Source: Bacteroidota bacterium
GTDB lineage: Bacteria > Bacteroidota > Bacteroidia > UBA8524
NCBI GenBank assembly: GCA_008933805.1
Contig: WBUH01000007.1
Coordinates: 62,001-126,000, forward strand
DNA: 64,000 nucleotides
Reading direction: 5' to 3'
Positions 44,250 to 52,951 of this stretch are shown here, in pieces (positions within the stretch are counted from its first letter, which is position 1; every line of letters begins with the position of its first letter). Below the pieces are notes generated by a model. The model was given only the letters and a program-made list of their open reading frames with translations. It was not told the origin of the DNA and did no database searches. The position numbers and the translations under genes are program-made.

Positions 44250-44870
44250 TTAAGCCTCCTTCATCACGTTTTTTATCCTATCCAGCAATCGGTACAACCG
44301 CACCTTTGCGTTATTCTCAGTTATGTCAAGTATTTCGCCTATTTCTTTAAAGCTGCGCTTTTCAAAAAACCGCATCTCTACCAGCATCAGACTTTCGGCA
44401 TCTAAATCAGCCAATGCGTTTGCCAGTTGTTCGTAATAATCTTCGTAGCGGTCTTCCTCCATCTCATCAATCAAATCATCCAACCCTTCGCTCTCAATAT
44501 TTATAGTACGCTCGGCTTTGCGACTGTTAAACCATTTATTCAGTTCATTAATTGCTATGCGGTATAACCATGAAGAAAACGGAAACCCTCTGTATTCAAA
44601 CTTTTTGATATTAACCATCGCATTGATAAACACCTGTTGGGTAATATCCTGCGCTGTATCGGTATCATTTAACCGCTGGTAAACAAATCTGAAAATGGGC
44701 TCAAAGTATCTTTTATACAGCGGTTCAAACGCTTCGGGGCGTTTTTTGGCTGCATCTATCAGTTCCTTCTCCCCTTGTATGCTGGGGGGAGGAACGTTGT
44801 ATCCGGGGGATGGATTCATACGCAATTTTAATAAGGGTTCTACAAAACTCAACAGTGCGCTTTGTTTCAT
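44250..44870 (-). CDS. ECF RNA polymerase sigma factor
   Basis: The 206-residue product has region 2 (FEPLYKRYFEPIFRFVYQRL, then DTAQDITQQVFINAM) and region 4 (EMRFFEKRSFKEIGEILDIT, then AKVRLYRLLDRIK) separated by an acidic linker. This is the standard ECF layout. It directs RNA polymerase to a stress or envelope regulon. The N-terminal 30 residues are extra and the true start may be further in. The membrane protein downstream is the likely partner that controls it. Confidence 0.9.
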   Translation of the reverse strand: MKQSALLSFVEPLLKLRMNPSPGYNVPPPSIQGEKELIDAAKKRPEAFEPLYKRYFEPIFRFVYQRLNDTDTAQDITQQVFINAMVNIKKFEYRGFPFSSWLYRIAINELNKWFNSRKAERTINIESEGLDDLIDEMEEDRYEDYYEQLANALADLDAESLMLVEMRFFEKRSFKEIGEILDITENNAKVRLYRLLDRIKNVMKEA

Positions 44871-45012
44871 ACCCTTGTAATACGATAACGTGGAAAAAGA
44901 TACACAGAGTTCATAAGTTTTTTATTTTTTGGCGTACCGGTGTCTCCTCCCCCTTTACTTTCAGTTGGTGCGTTCTGCTATTTTTTATAACTTTCAGCTT
45001 TAAAATAACGCC

Positions 45013-46104
45013 ATGACCGCCTTTGTAATTGACGAACTGATAGAGAAAGCCAATACGCTGCCTGCACGATTTTATACTGACCCTGAGATATTTGAAGAGT
45101 TGAAGGAAAAGGTATTTACCCGCAGTTGGCAGTTTATTGCAGACACTAATGCGGTAAAGGTGCAGGGCGATATGTACCCGTTCAGCTTTTTGGAGGGGTA
45201 TGTGGATGAACCGTTGTTGTTTACCAAAGACGGAAACGAGCAACTGCACTGCCTATCGAACGTGTGTACGCACCGTGGCAATATTTTGGTGAAAAACCCC
45301 ACCAACGGTAACCGTGTAATGTGCGGTTATCACGGCCGTTGTTTTGAGTTGGACGGAAGTTTTAGAAGTATGCCTGAAACCAAGGGCATGGAGAATTTCC
45401 CCGCCCCTTCTGATAATTTGGCGAAAGCTCCGTTTGCACAGTGGAGCAAGTTTTTGTTTGCATCCATCAACCCTGCTTTTGATTTTAGGGAATTGGTAGA
45501 CGATATGGAAAAGCGCATTGGCTGGATGCCTTTGCGTGATTTTTGGTTTGAACCTGTCCGCTCACAGGATTATTTGGTGAAGGCAAATTGGGCGTTGTAC
45601 GTTGATAATTATTTGGAGGGATTCCATATCCCGTTTATTCATAAAGAGTTGGCTAATGCCCTTGATTTTGGCAATTACGGGTATGAAATGTATGAATATG
45701 CCAACCTGCAATTAGGCATTGGCAAAAGCGGGGATGTTTTGTTTGATTTACCCGCCACATCGCCTGATTACGGCAAAAATGTAGCGGCTTATTATTATTG
45801 GCTATTCCCCAACATGATGTTCAACTTTTACCCTTGGGGCTTGAGTATGAACATAGTGAAACCCATAGGTCCTGAACTTTCAAAGGTGAGCTACCGTGCG
45901 TATGTGTGGGACGAGACAAAACTGAACATGGGTGCAGGCGGGGCTATTGACAAGGTGGAACGTGAAGACCAAAACATTGTGGAGGCCGTACAGCGTGGGG
46001 TTAAATCAAGATTGTACAAACAAGGCCGTTTCTCACCCAAAATGGAAAAGGGAGTGCACCATTTTCACTCCCTGTTATCAAGGTTTATGAACGAGAGCGA
46101 CTAG
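45013..46104 (+). CDS. Rieske non-heme iron oxygenase, large subunit
   Basis: The 363-residue product has a Rieske [2Fe-2S] site, CTHRG (about residue 85) plus CGYHGRCF (about 104), and a catalytic domain with mononuclear iron ligands in DNYLEGFHIPFIH (two His about residues 205 and 210, likely third ligand in EREDQNIVEA). Length and motifs match ring-hydroxylating or choline-monooxygenase-type alpha subunits. The substrate cannot be told, and no reductase or ferredoxin gene is adjacent. The 3' end overlaps the convergent AbiEii-like gene by 20 bases. Confidence 0.88.
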   Translation: MTAFVIDELIEKANTLPARFYTDPEIFEELKEKVFTRSWQFIADTNAVKVQGDMYPFSFLEGYVDEPLLFTKDGNEQLHCLSNVCTHRGNILVKNPTNGNRVMCGYHGRCFELDGSFRSMPETKGMENFPAPSDNLAKAPFAQWSKFLFASINPAFDFRELVDDMEKRIGWMPLRDFWFEPVRSQDYLVKANWALYVDNYLEGFHIPFIHKELANALDFGNYGYEMYEYANLQLGIGKSGDVLFDLPATSPDYGKNVAAYYYWLFPNMMFNFYPWGLSMNIVKPIGPELSKVSYRAYVWDETKLNMGAGGAIDKVEREDQNIVEAVQRGVKSRLYKQGRFSPKMEKGVHHFHSLLSRFMNESD

Positions 46105-47332
46105 CTCTAAAATCCTCCGGATTTTTAAAAAATAGTTTTTTTCGATTGGGTGGTGGTAACAATGAGAAAACATTTTCTGTGAAACCCGCATTGTTCAGAG
46201 CTTCCTTAAAGTCCGTAAAGACTTGTTCCAAGGATTGTGGCCATTTATCTGCATTATGGCTTATTGTTGAATAATCATCCAGCTTAAGGTGTCTAAGATA
46301 TACTTTATCATGCTGTGACATTTTATCAAGATTTTTAAACTCTTCTGTTTCCATCATATTATTTTCCTTCAAGTAAAAAAACCTTGTTGCCATATCTCCT
46401 ATAAACCACCTTAAATTATGAATATCTTCTCCCCCTACAGCACATTCGTTAACAAGTTCTTGCCTTGCTCTTAGCATAGCAAGCTCTTTAAAATCAGGGT
46501 GTTTTAGCAAATGGATTAAATCAAACACGTCTTTAAAACGAGAATAACACAGTGTTTGATGAAGCTTCCATGCAATTTGTACAGGCAGCGAAACTGCTTT
46601 AGGCACTATAAAAGGATTACCGTAACATGGCTTGTACAAAAATGTAACCGGTGGATAAGTTAGTTCTAAATTAAACGAAATCTGAACGGTAATGTCCAAT
46701 GAGTCAATATTGTCTATTGTAGCTCGTATTTCTGTACTGGTTGTCGGGAAATCATTTTCATTGGCATAATCTAATGATTCCCAAAAAACACCATAAGAAC
46801 TCTTTTCAAACCTAATTCTATCACCGTCTATATTAGTTTCAACAATCTTATCTAACCACTCAGTAAAAATCATGCGTGCGTGCGATTGGCTATTTAAAGG
46901 TTCAGTATAAACCCAATCTATATCCTCAGAATAGCGCATTATCTCATCCGCAAAATAGTGTTTTAGGGCAAAACCACCTTTTAGTACAAAGGGGTGTTCG
47001 AAACTTGACGCTCTTTTTAAAAAAGATTCATAAGCTATAGCATAACGATTGTCATAAATACCCGTTTCCACCAATAATTTATGATGTTCATTCTCTTTAC
47101 GCCGTATTTCTTCCTCCGCTTTCTCTGCTTGTTGAATTATGAACACAGTTTCCAGCTCTTTGGAAGATAATTTTTTTAATATAGCCTCATTACTTTCTTT
47201 ATTTCTGGCCAGCTCAGAGTACTTTTGGTATTCCTCCCATTCTTTATCGAACTCTTTCCTTTCTTTATAGTATTGATCACGAACAAAAAAGCCAACCAAT
47301 TTATCCCATATTGCAACAAAAAAATCTATCAT
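46085..47332 (-). CDS. AbiEii/AbiGii-like nucleotidyltransferase, copy 2
   Basis: The 415-residue product has about 100 residues of charged coiled coil, then the nucleotidyltransferase core FEHPFVLKGGFALKHYFADE, then RYSEDIDWVY (metal-binding DxD in DID) and a helical C-terminal part. AbiEii toxins add nucleotides to RNA, notably tRNA. The first gene of this module shares FLKRASSFEHPFVLKG-type sequence, so the two arose by duplication. Its last codons run into the 3' end of the Rieske gene. No separate AbiEi antitoxin with winged helix is seen. Confidence 0.8.
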   Translation of the reverse strand: MIDFFVAIWDKLVGFFVRDQYYKERKEFDKEWEEYQKYSELARNKESNEAILKKLSSKELETVFIIQQAEKAEEEIRRKENEHHKLLVETGIYDNRYAIAYESFLKRASSFEHPFVLKGGFALKHYFADEIMRYSEDIDWVYTEPLNSQSHARMIFTEWLDKIVETNIDGDRIRFEKSSYGVFWESLDYANENDFPTTSTEIRATIDNIDSLDITVQISFNLELTYPPVTFLYKPCYGNPFIVPKAVSLPVQIAWKLHQTLCYSRFKDVFDLIHLLKHPDFKELAMLRARQELVNECAVGGEDIHNLRWFIGDMATRFFYLKENNMMETEEFKNLDKMSQHDKVYLRHLKLDDYSTISHNADKWPQSLEQVFTDFKEALNNAGFTENVFSLLPPPNRKKLFFKNPEDFRASRSRS

Positions 47333-47346
47333 CTATTTGGTTAAAT

Positions 47347-48462
47347 TCAATCGTTAATACCTAAAAAACGCTTAAGCTTTTCCATAAAAGTCAATGACTT
47401 GTTACCCCCCTTTGGTATGAATTCTTCTTCCTCGTCCTCTTCGTCTTCTTCTATGTTTTCTTTACTCTTATAAAGGTTAGGTTCAGGTGCAATAAAATTC
47501 AATTTTTTCCTTGAATAAGGAGGCAAGTTTTCAAACATTTCAAGAGTAAAGCCATTGTCTATAAGTACTATACGAAAATCGGTAAGTAACTCCGAAAGTA
47601 CAAGGGGTTCTTTCCCAGTTTTACCATACAATTCTTGGTACATAAAACTCCAGAAATTTCGGCTTACTGAAGACTTTTTAACTTGGTTCAATTCATTTTT
47701 AAGGCTCTTGAACTCATTACCCTTCATTTGTTGAGTCTCCCTTAAATACGCATACCGAATCGCTTTTTCTGAGATAAACCACTTCAACTGATTAATGTCA
47801 TCCCCGTTTCCAATGCACTCGTTTACCAACTCCTGTACAATTTGTTCTTTAACTGCACTGTCGTGTTGGATATAAGGCATCAGATATACTAAATCATAAA
47901 TATCTTTATAACGTGGCCTCGTAATAGTTTGGTGAAGTTTCCACGCAACTTGTTGGGATAATGTTACGGCCTTGGGCACGGTAAACGCCTCCCCAAATAA
48001 GGGTTTATAGTACACTTGCACAGGTGGAACACCCAACTCTATATTGAATGATATATCTAAACTCAAACTCAAATTATAGTTTGCTTTCGGGGTCTTTAGT
48101 GATCCGTTTATGTAAGTTTTAATAGTTGGGAAATCACTTGTGTTACCGACATAATCTACCCAACTCCATGTATAATCGATAATACTTCCCTCAAAAAGCT
48201 CAAACTCAATTCCATCCCCAATATCAATTTCAGTAACATTTTTTATCCAGTCTCCAAACACCTTCTCCACTTCACTAGCACTCTTCAAGGGCAATGGATA
48301 CACCCAATCAATATCTTCAACATACCGCTCAAAATCAGCAATAACATACTGTCGTGTTAATAAACTGCCTTTAAGCACAAAAGGATGTTCAAAGGTGGAT
48401 GCCCGCCTTAAAAAGGCTTCGCAGACAACTAAATTTTCATACCTTTTTTTAAATGATTTCAT
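47347..48462 (-). CDS. AbiEii/AbiGii-like nucleotidyltransferase, copy 1
   Basis: The 371-residue product has the core FEHPFVLKGSLLTRQYVIAD followed by RYVEDIDWVY near the N-terminus. It keeps the G-S pair typical of active nucleotidyltransferases where copy 2 has G-G. The N-terminal coiled coil of copy 2 is absent and the C-terminus carries an acidic stretch (EEDEEDEEEE). It starts within the stop codon of the upstream 201-residue gene (1-base overlap), so translation is coupled. Toxin activity is inferred from the family. Confidence 0.8.
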   Translation of the reverse strand: MKSFKKRYENLVVCEAFLRRASTFEHPFVLKGSLLTRQYVIADFERYVEDIDWVYPLPLKSASEVEKVFGDWIKNVTEIDIGDGIEFELFEGSIIDYTWSWVDYVGNTSDFPTIKTYINGSLKTPKANYNLSLSLDISFNIELGVPPVQVYYKPLFGEAFTVPKAVTLSQQVAWKLHQTITRPRYKDIYDLVYLMPYIQHDSAVKEQIVQELVNECIGNGDDINQLKWFISEKAIRYAYLRETQQMKGNEFKSLKNELNQVKKSSVSRNFWSFMYQELYGKTGKEPLVLSELLTDFRIVLIDNGFTLEMFENLPPYSRKKLNFIAPEPNLYKSKENIEEDEEDEEEEFIPKGGNKSLTFMEKLKRFLGIND

Positions 48463-49067
48463 TATCCAAACTTATCAGGTAACCAGTTTTTATCCAACAA
48501 TACATTAGTATCATATACGCAATACTCCGCTTGTTGTTTATACACCGTGTAATTGTTTTCTTCAAAATTTTTTATCAGTGCTAATATTCTGTTGTCAAAT
48601 ATTGTTTTATCTCCAAACTCACGAAGGGTTACATAGCGTTTACGCTCATTATCCTTTAAAGCATTTTTAGAAAGATGCGCCCCGTTCTTTTCACATAGTT
48701 GAAGTAATAATGCTTCTCGTTCAAAATCTACTTTACCATGCCATTCAAAATAATCAACGTTTTGTAATTGACTGTTATCAGTTACTAAGTTATAATTGAA
48801 TGCTGGTACTTCTATTTTCAATCTGTTCACCTCAAAGCCGTTGCCATTAAGTGTTACTGCGTGTTCTTTGGCTATTTCAAGTGCATAACTGATATCGCTA
48901 CCTTTAACAATAGCATTAAACATGGGCTGCGAGCAATAATCTCCCCTTGAAAGCTCTATCAGCAGCGGCTTACCTCCCATTTGGTGGCACAATTCTATAA
49001 AGCTATCTAACTGTTGAAAAGCAACATCAGCAACAGTTATGTGCAACTCAAAAGGTGTACTAATCAT
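48462..49067 (-). CDS. Possible 2H-phosphoesterase-like partner of the AbiEii-like pair
   Basis: The 201-residue cytoplasmic protein has LHITVADV near the start and WHGKVDFEREAL near residue 115. These fall at the right kind of positions for the two HxTx-type motifs of LigT-like 2H phosphoesterases, although the second reads HGKV. GGKPLLIELSRGDYCSQP also looks conserved. It is the first gene of the operon with the two nucleotidyltransferases. If the call is right, it would hydrolyse a cyclic phosphate or act on a nucleotide end and could be the antidote. This is tentative. Confidence 0.45.
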   Translation of the reverse strand: MISTPFELHITVADVAFQQLDSFIELCHQMGGKPLLIELSRGDYCSQPMFNAIVKGSDISYALEIAKEHAVTLNGNGFEVNRLKIEVPAFNYNLVTDNSQLQNVDYFEWHGKVDFEREALLLQLCEKNGAHLSKNALKDNERKRYVTLREFGDKTIFDNRILALIKNFEENNYTVYKQQAEYCVYDTNVLLDKNWLPDKFG

Positions 49068-49089
49068 AACAAGAAAACAAAACGCTCAA

Positions 49090-50820
49090 TTACGTCTCTT
49101 TTGTACTTAAACGGCTGTTGCGGTAGCTGTAGGTAAAGTAGATAACCAAGCCTATTACCAACCAGATAAAAAAGCCTGCCCAATTGGTATAGCCCAACTC
49201 GGTCATTAAATACAAGTTGCACAACAAACCCAGCACGGGTATTAGCGATAAAGATTTTGTGAAACAACGGTAGGCCAAGAAGATGCAAACCCCTATAAAA
49301 ATAAACATGGGTATTTTGTGGCTGATTACCGCCCAAGTAGCATTATCGCCTGAGAAGCTGAAAAAGTTGGTTAGTCCCTCGGGATTTAGCCAAGCTACCA
49401 AACCCAGCAAACCAACTAACAATGCAGGTACAATGTATTTACTGTTTACGTAAGGTATTTTATAACGACTCTTTTCGGTATCGTGATTTTCTTCAAGGCT
49501 AAGTACACCGGCACACACCAATACAAAGGCAAACAAAGTGCCTACACTGGTTAAATCTACCACTGTATCAAGGTTTACAAACAATGAGGGTACTGCAACC
49601 ACTACCCCTGTAACCAAGGTGGCAAAGGCAGGGGTTTTGTATTTGGGGTGAACTTTACTGAATTTTTTGGGTAACAAACCATCGCGGCTCATGCTCATCC
49701 ATATACGGGGCTGTCCCATTTGATATACCAACAACACCCCGGCAATGGCTATAATAGCGCTAATGCCTATAATGTTTGAAAAATAAGTAAGGTTGAGTTG
49801 TTGAAATGCGTGTGCCAAAGGGTCGCCAACGTTCAATTCTTTGTAGCTAACCATACCCGTTAATATCAGTGCAATGATGATGTATAACACGGTGCAAAGC
49901 ACCAGTGAGATAAACATAGAGCGGGGTAAATCGCGCTGCGGGTTTTTACATTCCTCAGCAGTGGTGCTTATTGCATCAAAACCTATGTAGGCAAAAAACA
50001 CCCCCGAAATACCTTTTAAGATGCCCGCAAACCCATTGGGAGCAAACGGCGACCACCTTGCAGGGTCTACATAAAATGCCCCGATAGCGATTACAAAAAA
50101 TACAATTATCAGTTTAAGCAACACCATAATGTTGCCCGCCCTTTTGCTTTCGCGTATGCCTACATACACCAAGTAAGTAATCAATACCGTAATAACAAAG
50201 GCAGGTATATCAGCAATCAGTTTTAGTCCGCCTAATTGGGGGGCATTTTCCCAAGCCGTCCAGCCTTCGCGCTGGGTTTCGGTAAGTGTATCAAATGCTG
50301 TTCCTTTGGCCAGCAAATCAGTAACTTCATTCCAAGTACTATGTGCTGTAAAATAATCGAGGCATAAATATTCAGGAATATGGATGTGAAAACCCCGCAT
50401 CAGTGAAGTGAAGTAATCACTCCACGAAATAGCCACCACAATATTTCCTACTGCATATTCCATCACCAGCCCCCAGCCCAGTATCCACGCCATCAATTCA
50501 CCAAAACTGGCATAAGCATAAGTATAAGCACTACCGCTTAGGGGTATGCGCGATGCAAACTCGGCATAACACATGGCTGAAAATGTGCAGGCTATGGCCG
50601 TAAAAACAAACAGCAATATCACAGCGGGGCCACCTTCAAACGATGCTTTGCCAATGGTACTGAAAATACCCGCCCCGATAATGGCGGCTATACCAAACAC
50701 CACCAAATCACGCAGGGTAAGGTTTTTGGTTAGCTGATGACCGCCTGCTTCTTCCCGCTCGGCGGCCTGTTTAAGTATAATATCTACTGATTTTTTCCTG
50801 AAAAGCTGATTGAAATCCAC
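49090..50820 (-). CDS. APC-family amino-acid permease (cationic type)
   Basis: The 576-residue product has about 12-14 membrane helices and the APC start TLRDLVVFGIAAIIGAGIFS, then GPAVILLFVFTAIACTFSAM and SGSAYTYAYASFGELMAWIL. Length and the extra C-terminal helices fit the CAT (cationic amino-acid transporter) branch. It ends with a short basic tail (YSYRNSRLSTKE). It is followed by the AbiEii module in the same direction, 23 bases away, which probably reflects insertion rather than a functional link. Confidence 0.88.
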   Translation of the reverse strand: MDFNQLFRKKSVDIILKQAAEREEAGGHQLTKNLTLRDLVVFGIAAIIGAGIFSTIGKASFEGGPAVILLFVFTAIACTFSAMCYAEFASRIPLSGSAYTYAYASFGELMAWILGWGLVMEYAVGNIVVAISWSDYFTSLMRGFHIHIPEYLCLDYFTAHSTWNEVTDLLAKGTAFDTLTETQREGWTAWENAPQLGGLKLIADIPAFVITVLITYLVYVGIRESKRAGNIMVLLKLIIVFFVIAIGAFYVDPARWSPFAPNGFAGILKGISGVFFAYIGFDAISTTAEECKNPQRDLPRSMFISLVLCTVLYIIIALILTGMVSYKELNVGDPLAHAFQQLNLTYFSNIIGISAIIAIAGVLLVYQMGQPRIWMSMSRDGLLPKKFSKVHPKYKTPAFATLVTGVVVAVPSLFVNLDTVVDLTSVGTLFAFVLVCAGVLSLEENHDTEKSRYKIPYVNSKYIVPALLVGLLGLVAWLNPEGLTNFFSFSGDNATWAVISHKIPMFIFIGVCIFLAYRCFTKSLSLIPVLGLLCNLYLMTELGYTNWAGFFIWLVIGLVIYFTYSYRNSRLSTKET

Positions 50821-50919
50821 AGTATTTTTTTGCGTAAAAGTATGGCTTGACGGGCTTTAATGCAACAAGTATTAATGAACCTTATATTAGTGATTAAAAA
50901 ATTGTACCACTACCCCACC

Positions 50920-52806
50920 TTATTTTGTTTCCAACCGTTTCTTTATTCCGTCAATGGTTGCGGTTAGTTTATCCATGCCATACATTGTTGCCAATTCCAG
51001 TGCATACCCAAGCTGTCTTTCCAACTCCTCTTTTTCTTCTTGTTGGTTATAATGATAGTTTTGTAGGATTGAAGGATTTAAATAATCGTTCAATAAATTG
51101 TTAACGGTTATTCGTAATGCCGTCTCCGCTTCAGTTATTTCACCGGCAACAGCCAATTGTTCAGCCAAATAAAACACAATTAAATCATACGGGGTATACT
51201 CATTGGGGATTATTGAAAGCCCTTTGCGGGCAATAGCAGCCTTGCTTTCCAAATCAGTTGTTTGTGTTGCCAATACTTTATAAGCATTTCTCACGCCCCA
51301 CACATTAATACCAAATCCGCGGCCTTTTAAGCCTACAAAAAAATTATTCGGGTTAAATGTGAACCTCTCCATCAGGTTTTTGTACATCACTTTTTCATCA
51401 ACAACCGTAGGTACTATTTCCGCATTCCTTACCGGATACAGTTTTTTAACCACCCCTGTTGACCTCTTGTAATGACTAAGGTGTATATCGTCGTATCCCT
51501 CTGCAATGTATATGTTTCGTTGCCAACGGTTGCTGTGCAGTATATCCAACACGGCCAAGCCGTTCAGATAAAGGCTTCTGTTTAGTTCGATACTGATTGT
51601 TTGGTCTAACTTATCATTCACAGATAGTTGATTAACCGCCCTAAAAACATCTGCATCAACAGGCATTTCCAAGCCTTCAAAATCAACTGCAATGCTTATG
51701 AAATCTGTATCGGGTAATTTATAACTAGCAGCAATTTTTTTCAAAAATGCATCCAGCGTTGGTATGGCTTCTTGTCCTGTTACTCCTTTTTTATCAATGC
51801 TGATGTAGTTTAACTTCTCATTCTTATATGCATCGGCAGGCAATGTGAATGCTATTTCTTTATTACCTCCGTAGCCGTTTCGAATCATGTCTATGTATCG
51901 CGGTTTTCCCAACAATGAAAGATTGATAACGCTTACATTTTTGCCTATTCCTCTTTTTTGCTGTAGGTACAGTAACGGGTAGGTGTCATTGTCCCCATTA
52001 CTGAAAAAGATACCGTTATCGTCCATTGAGTTAAAATAGTTAGCTGCTATCTCTAAAAAAGCCTCTCCATATAATCCATCAACAAGATACTTACGGCCTT
52101 TTTTTTCATATCCCCATTCAGCCAGTGTTAGGTAGGCATACATATACTCGTTGCTATACTTTATAGAGATATTACCTACCAACGTTTCATAGGCGGGAGC
52201 TTGCTGCATCAAACGACCAAATGTTTCAATGGCTTTGTCAACATACACTATAAAACTGTCGGCTAAAGCTTCCGGTATTTTTTTATTAGCCTGAATTTTA
52301 TTGTTTCCGAAACCGTTTACGTTTTCTACAAATGACAGTGAGTGGCTTGAATAGGCCCTTGCCAGCCCTTCAAGGGCTGTATCACCCAATTTTTTCACTC
52401 CGCCCAACTCCTTTATCACGTCAAGGTTATCAAACTCATACCCATAGTAGTAATTTCGTTCAAACCTATACACATCATACATCGCTGCGGTTTTTAAAGC
52501 GTTGGTTCGGGTACCTGCTTTTTGAAATTTCAGTTGTAAGTCCTCATACTTTCCGGTTTTGCTGCTCCAAAACACATACTCCTTACCCTGTTTGTATTTT
52601 CCGTTGTCGTATTCTTGCTCGTATACTATCCACCCTTTAGGTGTTTTAGCCAATTTCAACCATTTTGAGCCTGTACTTTTATAGTAATATTTGTTGTCAA
52701 AATACTCAACTACTTCTTTAAGAGACGGATAATTCAAGTTGGTTTGCGCCTGCATTACGCTTATTGAAAGCAGAAGGAAGAGAAAATACAGCGTTGCTTT
52801 TTTCAT
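50920..52806 (-). CDS. Secreted protein related to the soluble part of DUF2723 proteins
   Basis: The start is chosen at 52806 (MKKATLYFLFLLLSISVMQA, 628 residues), a clean signal peptide. The central run FFSNGDNDTYPLLYLQQKRG followed by VSVINLSLLGKPRYIDMIRN matches the periplasmic C-terminal domain of DUF2723 (GT117-like) membrane proteins, but here there are no membrane helices. The C-terminus is helical and repeat-like. It may be a stand-alone version that binds a glycan or lipid. The function is unknown. Confidence 0.65.
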   Translation of the reverse strand: MKKATLYFLFLLLSISVMQAQTNLNYPSLKEVVEYFDNKYYYKSTGSKWLKLAKTPKGWIVYEQEYDNGKYKQGKEYVFWSSKTGKYEDLQLKFQKAGTRTNALKTAAMYDVYRFERNYYYGYEFDNLDVIKELGGVKKLGDTALEGLARAYSSHSLSFVENVNGFGNNKIQANKKIPEALADSFIVYVDKAIETFGRLMQQAPAYETLVGNISIKYSNEYMYAYLTLAEWGYEKKGRKYLVDGLYGEAFLEIAANYFNSMDDNGIFFSNGDNDTYPLLYLQQKRGIGKNVSVINLSLLGKPRYIDMIRNGYGGNKEIAFTLPADAYKNEKLNYISIDKKGVTGQEAIPTLDAFLKKIAASYKLPDTDFISIAVDFEGLEMPVDADVFRAVNQLSVNDKLDQTISIELNRSLYLNGLAVLDILHSNRWQRNIYIAEGYDDIHLSHYKRSTGVVKKLYPVRNAEIVPTVVDEKVMYKNLMERFTFNPNNFFVGLKGRGFGINVWGVRNAYKVLATQTTDLESKAAIARKGLSIIPNEYTPYDLIVFYLAEQLAVAGEITEAETALRITVNNLLNDYLNPSILQNYHYNQQEEKEELERQLGYALELATMYGMDKLTATIDGIKKRLETK

Positions 52807-52885
52807 AGAATTTGTAACGAAAATAATCGTAAACAATTTATAGGGGCGTTTTAATCGATGAATGTGAAAATACCAGATAAAAAAA

Positions 52886-52932
52886 TACCCCTCAAAAGCC
52901 GGGGGTTTAAAACCTTGAGCTTTTGAGGGGTA
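52886..52932 (-). terminator. Terminator of the secreted duplicated-domain protein gene
   Basis: TACCCCTCAAAAGC pairs perfectly with GCTTTTGAGGGGTA. On the minus strand it is followed by TTTTTTT. It lies 20 bases beyond the stop at 52952. Confidence 0.85.
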
Positions 52933-52951
52933 GAATATCTTGCCCGTTTAA

